Assembly: GCF_003254705.1 (NCBI RefSeq)
Contig: NZ_QFYR01000002.1
Span: 248,001-312,000, forward strand
Direction of reading: 5' to 3'
Source: Phenylobacterium deserti
Lineage (GTDB): Bacteria; Pseudomonadota; Alphaproteobacteria; Caulobacterales; Caulobacteraceae
DNA: 64,000 bases
Shown: one piece after another, positions 33,110 to 40,127 of the stretch
Numbering within the stretch: position 1 is the first letter of the stretch
Layout: every line of letters starts with the position of its first letter
Notes under the pieces: generated by a model
What the model was told of the DNA's origin: nothing
The model's input: the letters and a program-made list of their open reading frames with translations, nothing else
Databases searched by the model: none
Program-made: the position numbers and the translations under genes

Positions 33110-35931
33110 GCGTCGCTCCGTAGGCGCGAACCGTCCGTTCCGCTGGCGCGAAGCTGTTCGAGCAGCGCTCGGGCGTGGACGACATCGTTTGTGAGGGAGG
33201 TGGCGTCCACGCGCTCCAGAAGGCGGTGGAGGCTGGCGTGGGCCTCGGTCCGACGGTCGCTTGCTGCGAGCAGCTCGGCCAGGCTGGCGGCGGCGCGCAG
33301 CCCCCAGCCCAGGGCGCCCTGCCGCTCCGAAAGCGCAAGCGCGTGGCGGAACGCCTGTTCGGCCTCGGCGACGGCGCCTGGGCCGCCGCCGCGCAGTCTC
33401 GCCGCGCCCCGAGAGCGGTGCATCTCGGGGGCGAACCAGACCTCGTCGTTGTCGGAGAAGCGTTGGAAGGCGGCGGAGGGATCCTCCGGCGGGAGCAGGG
33501 TGGCGAACAGCTCGTCCAGCGCCGGCATGCGGACGCTGCGGGGCGCGGGTCGCAGCTCCGCCGGTGCGGCCGGGTTTCCCTCGAGCCGGTCCAGCACCGC
33601 CCGGTAGCGCAGGCCCCAGTGGTGCCAGAGCGCGAAGGTCTGCTTCGAGCTGGCGGTCAGGATCTCGACGTAGCGCCGCGCTGCGTCCAGCTGGCCGGAC
33701 CAGATCATCACCGGGCACAGGTTGATCGCCAGGGTCCAGCTGCTCGTGTAGGGATGGTTCAGCCAGAGCAGCTCGTCGAGGCAGCTCTCGGCCGTGTCGA
33801 TCGCTTCGTCGGGACGGCCGGTCACCCACAGGACGCGGGCGTAGGTGGCGCGGGCGGCGCACCACTGGTCCACGTCATAGCCCGTGATGATGATCTTCGG
33901 GAACGCCTCGCGCGGACGGCTGAGCGCCTCCAGCAGGTGCGCCTGGGCCTCGCCGTGCCGTCCCAGGTCGTGCAGGGCGCGGCCGAGCAGCCGGTGGCGC
34001 CGGGCCACATAGAGCGGCTCGGGACGGGGCGGCAGCCGCTCGCCGTACTCCCGGGCGTACTGCATGGCCGCCGTGTAGTCGCCGGCGTTGCCGGACAGTC
34101 CCTGCAGGACCCACGTCAGCAGCAGTTCGGTGGCCTTGTCGCCCATCCCGCAGGCGAGCTCCCGGGCCTGGACGAAGTGACCGACAGCGGCGCGGGTCAG
34201 CCCGTTGCTGACGTAGTCGGCCATGCCCGAGACCATGTGGACGGCGCAGCGCTGGCGCGGCTCGCAGGACGGAAAGTCGACGCTCGCCAGCGCCAGATCG
34301 AGAAACCTCTGATTGTCCGTCAGCAGCGACAGGCGGAGCCAGAACGGGATGGCGGCTGCGGTGAGCTCGACGGCGAACACCGCGCGCTGCGGATCGGCGA
34401 ACGCCCAGTCGAGCACGAACCGCACGTCGTCCATGAGCCGGCTGCAGGCCATCATGGCGGCGTGGTCGCCCGCGGCGGCCACCTCGCGGAGGCGCAGGCA
34501 GAGCAGGCGGCCGCGTTCGGCGAGCACGCCGTCGGAGCGCCCCGAGGCGCGCAGCTTGTCCAGCGCGTAGGTGCGCGTCGTGTCGAGCAGGCGATGGAAG
34601 CGGCGCGGCTGGCCATCCGCGGGTTCGGCCGTATCCGTGGCCAGCAGCGACGTGTCGATCAGCCGTCTGAGGGTGTCCCGCGTCGGCCGGCTCGGGGAGC
34701 CCGTGGCCGCCACCAGGGCTTCCGCCTCCTCCAGGGTGAACCGCGTGCAGAAGACCCCCAGCGTCTGGAGGACCTCCCGCTCATCCTCGGCCAGCGTCTC
34801 GTAGCTCCAGTCGAGCGTCGCCCGCAGGGTCTGGTGGCGGGGCAGGGCGGTGCGACGTCCCTGGGCCAGCAGGTCGAGGCGTTGGCCGATCTCCCGCTCC
34901 AGCACCTCGAGTTCCACCACGCCGCAGGTCGCGGCGGCGAACTCGATGGCCAGCGGGATCCCGTCGAGCCGGCGGCAGAGGCTGCCGATGACCGGCAGGT
35001 CGGGGTCCTGGACGTCCGCCGCCGCCTGGGCCGAGGCCCGCTCAAGGAAAAGCTGCACGGCCGGATAGGAACGCAGCCGGTCCCCCGGCTCGCCCTCGGC
35101 CTGCTCGGGGAAGGCCAGGGGCGGCAGCCGGTAGGTCCATTCGCCCTCGGCCCGCAGGGCTTCCCGGCTGGTGGCCAGGATGGTCACCCCGGGAGCTGTC
35201 CGCAGCACGGTCTCGACGAACACCGCCGCGGCGTCGACCACCCGTTCGCAGTTGTCGAGCACCAGCAGCAGGTGCTTGCTCTCCAGCCCGGCGAGCACTC
35301 CCGGCAGCATGTCGTCGGAGGTGATGCCCAGGCCCAGGCCGGCGGCCACGGCGGTGGCGACCGACCCCGCGTCGGTCGCGGCGGCGAGCTCGACCAGACA
35401 GGCCCCGTGCCGGAACCCGGCGGCCGCGAGACGCGCCGCGCCGAGGGCGAGGGTGGTCTTGCCCATGCCGCCGGCCCCGACGATCACCAGCAGCCGTCGG
35501 TGCTGGAGCTGCTCGGCGACGTCCGCCACGTTCGCCTCGCGTCCGATCATCGGGGTGAGCGCGGCTGGCAGGCGGAGGACCTCCGGCGTGGCGGCGCGCG
35601 GGGTCGGAGGCTCGCCCCGGCCGCCTTCCACCGAGGAGAAGCGGTAGCCGCGTCCGGGGATGTTCTCGACAAAGGCCTCGCCCTTGGGATCCTGGCTGAG
35701 TGCGCGTCGCACGGCGGTCATGTGGACGCGGAGGTTGGCCTCCTCCACGGTCGTGTTCGGCCACACCCGCGCCATCAGCTCGCGGTGCGAGACGATCTCG
35801 CCCGCGTGCTCGACCAGGACTTCCAGGACGGCGAGCGCCCGGCTGCCGAGCGGAACGGCCTCGCCGTCGGCGAGAAGGCGGCCTTGCCGCAGCTCGAACG
35901 GGCCGAAGCGGTAGCCGCTCAGTTCCGCCAT
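33094..35931 (-). CDS. winged-helix regulator fused to NTPase and TPR-like domains
   Basis: A 945-residue paralogue of the regulator at 16158. Residues 5-100 are an OmpR-type winged helix (RALAVLEVLVEHAGEIVSHR, EANLRVHMTAVRRALS, GRGYRFSS); the P-loop is VGAGGMGKTT (151-160), Walker B is LLVLDNCERV, followed by ILATSREALR, and the C-terminal half is TPR-like. STAND-type ATPases of this kind switch on after ligand binding to the repeat part. The start was set at the ATG of MAELSGYRFGPFELR, as domain homology begins there. The 3' end overlaps the TonB-receptor start, so regulator and receptor form an operon. A 9-bp inverted repeat lies upstream at 36047-36074. Confidence 0.85.
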   Translation of the reverse strand: MAELSGYRFGPFELRQGRLLADGEAVPLGSRALAVLEVLVEHAGEIVSHRELMARVWPNTTVEEANLRVHMTAVRRALSQDPKGEAFVENIPGRGYRFSSVEGGRGEPPTPRAATPEVLRLPAALTPMIGREANVADVAEQLQHRRLLVIVGAGGMGKTTLALGAARLAAAGFRHGACLVELAAATDAGSVATAVAAGLGLGITSDDMLPGVLAGLESKHLLLVLDNCERVVDAAAVFVETVLRTAPGVTILATSREALRAEGEWTYRLPPLAFPEQAEGEPGDRLRSYPAVQLFLERASAQAAADVQDPDLPVIGSLCRRLDGIPLAIEFAAATCGVVELEVLEREIGQRLDLLAQGRRTALPRHQTLRATLDWSYETLAEDEREVLQTLGVFCTRFTLEEAEALVAATGSPSRPTRDTLRRLIDTSLLATDTAEPADGQPRRFHRLLDTTRTYALDKLRASGRSDGVLAERGRLLCLRLREVAAAGDHAAMMACSRLMDDVRFVLDWAFADPQRAVFAVELTAAAIPFWLRLSLLTDNQRFLDLALASVDFPSCEPRQRCAVHMVSGMADYVSNGLTRAAVGHFVQARELACGMGDKATELLLTWVLQGLSGNAGDYTAAMQYAREYGERLPPRPEPLYVARRHRLLGRALHDLGRHGEAQAHLLEALSRPREAFPKIIITGYDVDQWCAARATYARVLWVTGRPDEAIDTAESCLDELLWLNHPYTSSWTLAINLCPVMIWSGQLDAARRYVEILTASSKQTFALWHHWGLRYRAVLDRLEGNPAAPAELRPAPRSVRMPALDELFATLLPPEDPSAAFQRFSDNDEVWFAPEMHRSRGAARLRGGGPGAVAEAEQAFRHALALSERQGALGWGLRAAASLAELLAASDRRTEAHASLHRLLERVDATSLTNDVVHARALLEQLRASGTDGSRLRSDACDHG

Positions 35932-36046
35932 GGCGCCGCTCCTGGCGGGACGCCCACGCGCTTGCCCGAAGCCGGCTCCGCGCGACCGCTCGGACGAAGA
36001 ACGGACGCCTCCGGGGGCTGGCGGTTCGGGGTTGCTGATCGGCTGG

Positions 36047-36074
36047 GCATGTTGGGCACCTGCCGCCAACATGC
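36047..36074. promoter_or_regulatory. inverted repeat GCATGTTGG-N10-CCAACATGC
   Basis: Nine-bp perfect inverted arms with a 10-bp spacer, 115 bp upstream of the large regulator gene start. Its symmetry and position suggest an operator for the regulator/receptor operon, although OmpR-type domains more often bind direct repeats. Confidence 0.4.
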
Positions 36075-36197
36075 TTGGAGGGGCCGCGCCCTGTATTTGC
36101 CGATCCGGACGCGGTTGACCGAAACGGACGTCACGGAATCTCGCGACCGGCGCGGCCCGGGCCGGCTCACCCGAGAGCCGGGCTGGTCATCGCCCCG

Positions 36198-36371
36198 TCA
36201 GGGCTGGACGACAGGCGGCGCGCGGCAGATCGGGGAGGGCGGGCCGGGTTCGAACCGATCGACTGCAGCGGCGGGGCTCTTGTTCGCGCTCTGCACGAGA
36301 CCCGCGGGCCAGGCGCAGCTCGCCGCCGCCAGGGCGGCGAGCGCGACCTGTCGGCGGCGGGGGCGCGGCAT
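36198..36371 (-). CDS. small exported protein directly following wrbA
   Basis: A 57-residue frame starting at an ATG that touches the wrbA stop codon (TAG-ATG). It reads as a short signal peptide (MPRPRRRQVALAALAAASCA) followed by a small mature part with one further Cys and several Pro. The contiguity with wrbA suggests translational coupling. It may be a lipoprotein-like or periplasmic peptide, but no family is recognised. Confidence 0.45.
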   Translation of the reverse strand: MPRPRRRQVALAALAAASCAWPAGLVQSANKSPAAAVDRFEPGPPSPICRAPPVVQP

Positions 36372-36971
36372 CTAGCGGGCGAGCTTCGCCGCGGTTTCGG
36401 CGATCTTGCGGCCCTGATAGCGGGCGCCGGTGAGCTCGTTGGCGGTGGGCTGGCGGGATCCGTCGCCCCCGGCGATCGTGCTCGCGCCGTAGGGGCTGCC
36501 CCCCGTGACCTCATCGAGGGTCATCTGCCCCGCATGGCCGTAGTCGAGACCGACGATCACCATGCCGAAATGCAGGAGGTTGGTGATGATCGAGAACAGG
36601 GTCGTTTCCTGGCCGCCATGCTGGGTGGCGGTGGACGTGAAGGCGCCGCCGACCTTTCCGTGGAGCGCCCCGCGGGCCCAGAGGCCGCCGGCCTGGTCCA
36701 GGAAGTTGGCCATCTGCGAGGCCATGCGGCCGAAGCGCGTTCCACACCCCACGACGATGGCGTCGTAGTGCTCGAGGTCGGCGACCTGCGCCACCGGGGC
36801 GCTCTGATCGAGCTTGTAGTGAGCGGCGGACGCGACCTCCGGCGGCACGAGCTCCGGCACGCGCTTGATGTCGACCTCGGCGCCGGTTTCCCGCGCGCCT
36901 TCGGCGACGGCCTCGGCCATCCGTTCAACGTGGCCGTAGGCCGAATAGTAGAGGATCAGGATCTTGGTCAT
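36372..36971 (-). CDS. wrbA: NAD(P)H:quinone oxidoreductase, WrbA type
   Basis: A 199-residue flavodoxin-fold protein matching WrbA along its whole length: the FMN phosphate loop [14 protein letters not shown], the flavin-contact segments [19 protein letters not shown] and [14 protein letters not shown], and SPYGAST near the end. WrbA tetramers reduce quinones by two electrons, avoiding semiquinone radicals, so it belongs with catalase and OsmC in oxidant defence. It has a version of the shared upstream element 54 bp before the ATG. Confidence 0.93.
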   Translation of the reverse strand: MTKILILYYSAYGHVERMAEAVAEGARETGAEVDIKRVPELVPPEVASAAHYKLDQSAPVAQVADLEHYDAIVVGCGTRFGRMASQMANFLDQAGGLWARGALHGKVGGAFTSTATQHGGQETTLFSIITNLLHFGMVIVGLDYGHAGQMTLDEVTGGSPYGASTIAGGDGSRQPTANELTGARYQGRKIAETAAKLAR

Positions 36972-37025
36972 GTTCAGGTCCTTGGCGGCTGACGTGCGTC
37001 ATCCTGGGGTTTGCGCCGGGTGGGG

Positions 37026-37044
37026 GATTGAAGCGTTCCGCGCG
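37026..37044 (-). promoter_or_regulatory. shared island element, copy upstream of wrbA
   Basis: Plus-strand GATTGAAGCGTTCCGCGCG has the GATTG-N-A and GTTCCG blocks of the 26228 copy in the same order, orientation and distance (54 bp) to the gene start. Confidence 0.45.
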
Positions 37045-37062
37045 TTCTTGTGGCGATGGCGG

Positions 37063-37146
37063 TCAGAACAGCGGGGCTGCGCCGGCCGCCAGATGGACGG
37101 CGACCGCCGCGGCCAGGCAGGCGAGGGGGATGGCGATCTTCAGCAT
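37063..37146 (-). CDS. possible 27-residue membrane peptide
   Basis: An ATG-initiated frame of 27 codons encoding a single hydrophobic helix (MLKIAIPLACLAAAVAVHLA, then AGAAPLF). Such tiny membrane peptides are common but hard to prove. It lies upstream of wrbA on the same strand and upstream of the wrbA promoter element, and is preceded by a strong hairpin. Confidence 0.3.
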   Translation of the reverse strand: MLKIAIPLACLAAAVAVHLAAGAAPLF

Positions 37147-37176
37147 GGCGGCCTCGCAGGCGGATGCGCTTGGGAA

Positions 37177-37218
37177 GTCGCTCCTCCCCCGGGTCGGGGG
37201 AGGCGGGGGAGGAGCGAC
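37177..37218. terminator. long hairpin
   Basis: GTCGCTCCTCCCCC (37177-37190) and its exact inverted copy (37205-37218) form a 14-bp stem around a G-rich loop. It stands downstream of the AraC gene at 37339 on the minus strand, where a terminator is expected. No T run follows. Confidence 0.55.
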
Positions 37219-37338
37219 CCTCGGGCGCCGGCTGTGGGGGGCGCGGCGCCCGGAGCCTTCAGAGCCTGCGCCCTGCGACGGCGCCGCGATTGCGCGATCC
37301 CGCGCCGGCTTGCGTGGTTCCCCTGCCGCGGCGCCGGC

Positions 37339-37881
37339 TCAGGCGCAGGCCCGCTGCAGAACGGGGGCGCCCTGGCGGCGCAGCCAGGCGGCCGGCGAGG
37401 CGCCGGTGGCGCGCTTGAACACTCGGGTGAAGTGCGCTTGGTCGCTGAACCCGGCCTTCAGCGCGACGACGGCAAGCGGCGTGGCGCGCGCCAGCAGCAA
37501 CGTCTGGGCGTGTTCGATCCGACGCCGGGTCACATAGGCGAGCGGCGTTTCGCCAAACGAGGCGCGGAAGCGCCGGGTGAAATGGCGGGGGCTGAGCCGC
37601 GCGGCGGCGGCGAGCGCCGAGACGGGGATCGGCTCCTGCACATGATCCCGGACATGGGCGGTGACGCGATCGATCTGCCAGCGCGCGAGCCCGCCGGCCG
37701 GCGGCGCCTCGACGGGCTCCCCCGCCCGCAGCAGCCGCAGGGCCTGCTCCAGGCAGACCTCGACCACCCGCGCCTGGTCGCTGCGGAAGGCGGCCCGGGC
37801 CTGCTCGAGCAGGGTGGCGAGCCCTTCCGGCGCCCCGTCGCCCGCGCTCCGGGCGTCGGCGGTCCGCGACGTGGCAGGCAT
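37339..37881 (-). CDS. AraC-family transcriptional regulator
   Basis: A 180-residue AraC-type regulator with the same small helical N-terminus as the one at 29765 and a closely similar DNA-binding half: VSALAAAARLSPRHFTRRFR, ATPLAVVALKAGFSDQAHFT, FKRATGASPAAWLR. It has a copy of the shared island element 55 bp upstream of its start, which would fit autoregulation and makes it the best candidate for the regulator that binds all copies. AGGAGG lies close upstream of the ATG. Confidence 0.88.
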   Translation of the reverse strand: MPATSRTADARSAGDGAPEGLATLLEQARAAFRSDQARVVEVCLEQALRLLRAGEPVEAPPAGGLARWQIDRVTAHVRDHVQEPIPVSALAAAARLSPRHFTRRFRASFGETPLAYVTRRRIEHAQTLLLARATPLAVVALKAGFSDQAHFTRVFKRATGASPAAWLRRQGAPVLQRACA

Positions 37882-37936
37882 GGTTCGCTTCCTCCTGCGT
37901 CCGCTTGAGCCATGGCGGCGACAGCGTTGTCAGGAT

Positions 37937-37954
37937 GATTGCGGAACCGGCGGC
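37937..37954 (-). promoter_or_regulatory. shared island element, copy upstream of araC-type gene
   Basis: Plus-strand GATTGCGGAACCGGCGGC shares the unbroken block CGGAACCGGCG with the osmC copy; two bases are missing between GATT and this block. It lies 55 bp before the regulator ATG in the same orientation as the other copies. Confidence 0.45.
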
Positions 37955-38035
37955 GGAGGGCATCTTCGCCTTGGCATAAGGGGCCTAGACCTTCGTCTAG
38001 GGCGGCATGCCCTCAGGTAGGGTCGGGCGCACCCC

Positions 38036-38413
38036 TCACGCGAGGTGGCCGTCGCCGATCGCCGCGTCCACCGCCTGAAGGAGGGTGCGGGCCTCAAAGG
38101 GCTTGCTCAGGAACGAGGCGGCGCCGGCGGCCAGCGCGCGCTGCCGGATCGCGGGGGTGGGAAAGGCGGTCAGCACGATCACGGGAAGCGCCGGCAAGCT
38201 GCGCTTGAGCTGGTCCTGCAGGTCCAGGCCGCTGATCCCGGGCATCTGGACATCGGTGATGATGCAGTCGTATCGGACCGCGCCTTCCTCGGCGAGAAAG
38301 GCTTCCGCCGTCGGAAACAGCCGGACCCGGCAGCCGGCGGACCGCAGCAGGCTCGACAGGCCGGCGCGGATCGCGGCGTCGTCGTCGATGATGGCAATCA
38401 GCGGTGACTTCAC
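38036..38413 (-). CDS. single-domain response regulator
   Basis: A 125-residue CheY-like receiver with no output domain. The acidic pocket is IIDDD (9-12), the phospho-acceptor is Asp54 (CIITDVQMPG), the conserved Thr/Ser switch is VLTAF, and the Lys is in FLSKPFEA. Its start overlaps the end of the upstream histidine kinase gene by 4 bp (38410-38413), so the two are translated together and form a pair. With no DNA-binding domain, it acts on a partner protein or in a phosphorelay. Confidence 0.9.
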   Translation of the reverse strand: MKSPLIAIIDDDAAIRAGLSSLLRSAGCRVRLFPTAEAFLAEEGAVRYDCIITDVQMPGISGLDLQDQLKRSLPALPVIVLTAFPTPAIRQRALAAGAASFLSKPFEARTLLQAVDAAIGDGHLA

Positions 38414-39915
38414 AGGACGCTACTCTGGGACAGGGGCAAGCGGAACACCACCGTTGCGCCCTCTTCGGGCGCGCTGGAGACCGAGATCTCGCCGCCGTGC
38501 GCTTCGATCACGCTGCGGCAGATGGCCAGACCCATGCCCATGCCGGTCGGCTTGGTCGAGAAGAACGGCTGGAACAGCTGGCCGAGGTGCTCGGCGGGTA
38601 TGCCGGGACCGGTGTCGGAGACGGCGGTCACCACCTGGTCGCCCTCGGCCCAGGTTCGGACTCGCACCAGCTTTTCCGGGCGGCTCGCGCAGGCCTGGAG
38701 CCCGTTGAGGATCAGGTTGACGAGCACCTGTTGCAGCTGGATCGGATCGCCGCGCAGGGGCGCGATCTCGCCGGGGGTCTCGAGACGCAGCTCGCAGCCG
38801 TGGCTGCGGGCTTCCCGGTCCAGGATCTGGAGGCTGGACCGGATTAGGGCGGGCAGGTCGATGTCGGCGCGGCGCGGCTCCGAGCGGCTGATGAACGCCC
38901 GGGTGCGCTCGATCACCCCTTGCGCGCGCTCGACGTTCTGCAGCACGGCGCGGGCCGCCGACTGGGCCTCCGCGAGATCGGGTTCGGGCCGGACCAGCCA
39001 GCGGATGCAGGCGGCGGCGTTGGAGGAGATCGCGGCCAGGGGCGAGTTGACCTCGTGAGCGATGGAGGCGGTCAGCGCCCCCATGGTGGCGATCCGCTGC
39101 GCGCGGGCGACCTCCGACTCCGCTTCCGCCAGCCGCGCCTGATCGCGCTTGTATTCGGAAATCTCGACGATGCTCACCATGATGTCGGCGAAGCTCTCGA
39201 GGGACTGGGGCAGGGCGGCGGTGACCAGGCAGTCCACCAGCGAGCCGTCCGCCCGGCGAACCTTGCTCTCGGCGATGTAGACGTCGTCGCCCCGGGCGAG
39301 CGCCCCCAGCCATCGGCTGAAGGTGAGATAGCTGTGCGGCAGCACGTCGGCGAGGCTGCCCAGCAGTTCGGCCTTGTCGGCCGCCGCCATCAGCTGCACC
39401 GTGAAGCGGTTCACGTCGGTGATGCGCACCGCGGCGTGGAGCGCCTTCTTCTCGTCGGGCCGGGCGTCGAAGTAGCCCGGGATGTCCGTGACGCCCGACT
39501 GCCGCAGCTCGAGCATCCGGCGCCCCACCGGGGTCCAGTCCTCCCGCCAGATGGAGATGCCGGCCCGGTCATAGATCTCGCTGAACCGCTGGTTGGCGGC
39601 CTCCGAGGCGCGCAGCGCCCGCTCGCCGGTCAGCCGCGCATGCACCAGCAGAAGCGCGCAGATGGCGAGCGCGGCGAGGGCCACGAGGTGGGACGCCGCC
39701 AGGACGCCGTGCGCCGCCATGGCCGGCCAGGTCACGAGCGCTGCGGCGATGGCGAGGCCGGTCGCCAGCAGCCATGGCGAAGGGCCCGGCGTCTTCTGCG
39801 ACGGAGACGGCGCGGAGCGCGCCCAGCGCGGGAGATCCGGACTGCGGGCGGCGCCGGCGGGCGACGGCATGGGCGCAGGGGCCGATCCCGAAACCTGGGG
39901 ATCCAGAGCGCTCAA
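38410..39915 (-). CDS. membrane sensor histidine kinase (WREDW input domain)
   Basis: A 501-residue kinase. Two membrane helices (about WLLATGLAIAAALVTWPAMA and VALAALAICALLLVHA) are followed by a sensor domain starting YDRAGISIWREDWTPVGRRM, then a PAS-like segment with DGSLVDCLVTAALP, the HisKA core (SIAHEVNSPLAAISS) and the HATPase (NLILNGLQACA, DTGPGIP, GMGMGLAICRS). I set the start at the TTG at 39915, which has GGAGGG seven bases upstream. The same input domain (WREDW plus DARPDE...DVNRF) occurs in the kinase encoded divergently at 40128, so the two systems are sisters. Confidence 0.88.
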   Translation of the reverse strand: MSALDPQVSGSAPAPMPSPAGAARSPDLPRWARSAPSPSQKTPGPSPWLLATGLAIAAALVTWPAMAAHGVLAASHLVALAALAICALLLVHARLTGERALRASEAANQRFSEIYDRAGISIWREDWTPVGRRMLELRQSGVTDIPGYFDARPDEKKALHAAVRITDVNRFTVQLMAAADKAELLGSLADVLPHSYLTFSRWLGALARGDDVYIAESKVRRADGSLVDCLVTAALPQSLESFADIMVSIVEISEYKRDQARLAEAESEVARAQRIATMGALTASIAHEVNSPLAAISSNAAACIRWLVRPEPDLAEAQSAARAVLQNVERAQGVIERTRAFISRSEPRRADIDLPALIRSSLQILDREARSHGCELRLETPGEIAPLRGDPIQLQQVLVNLILNGLQACASRPEKLVRVRTWAEGDQVVTAVSDTGPGIPAEHLGQLFQPFFSTKPTGMGMGLAICRSVIEAHGGEISVSSAPEEGATVVFRLPLSQSSVL

Positions 39916-40004
39916 CGATGTTCCCTCCGGGGGAAACCCAGGGTGACGCACCCAAAGTCGAGGCGCGCCGCCCTTTTAGTCACGGCGCAGCCCGCCGACA
40001 CTCC

Positions 40005-40016
40005 ATACCATGGTAT
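40005..40016. promoter_or_regulatory. perfect 12-bp palindrome ATACCATGGTAT
   Basis: Central in the 212-bp space between the two divergent kinase genes. It resembles the ACCATGGT-type boxes bound by StyR/TodT-class response regulators (FixJ output domain), and one kinase operon here encodes just such a regulator (41645). A self-regulation operator is therefore inferred. Confidence 0.45.
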
Positions 40017-40127
40017 AGTGGCGGGAGCCGCGCGATTGCGCTGCTATCCTGTGGCTGTGATCCGCTGACACGGCCCGCGCGGGCGCTGCGCGCGGCCAGC
40101 GGCGTCGCTTTGCACGAGGAGCGATGG

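Noticed and set aside
33175..36375. 1066-codon plus-strand open frame opposite the large regulator
   Set aside because: Opposite-strand shadow in very GC-rich DNA; the minus strand has P-loop and winged-helix motifs, this frame has none.
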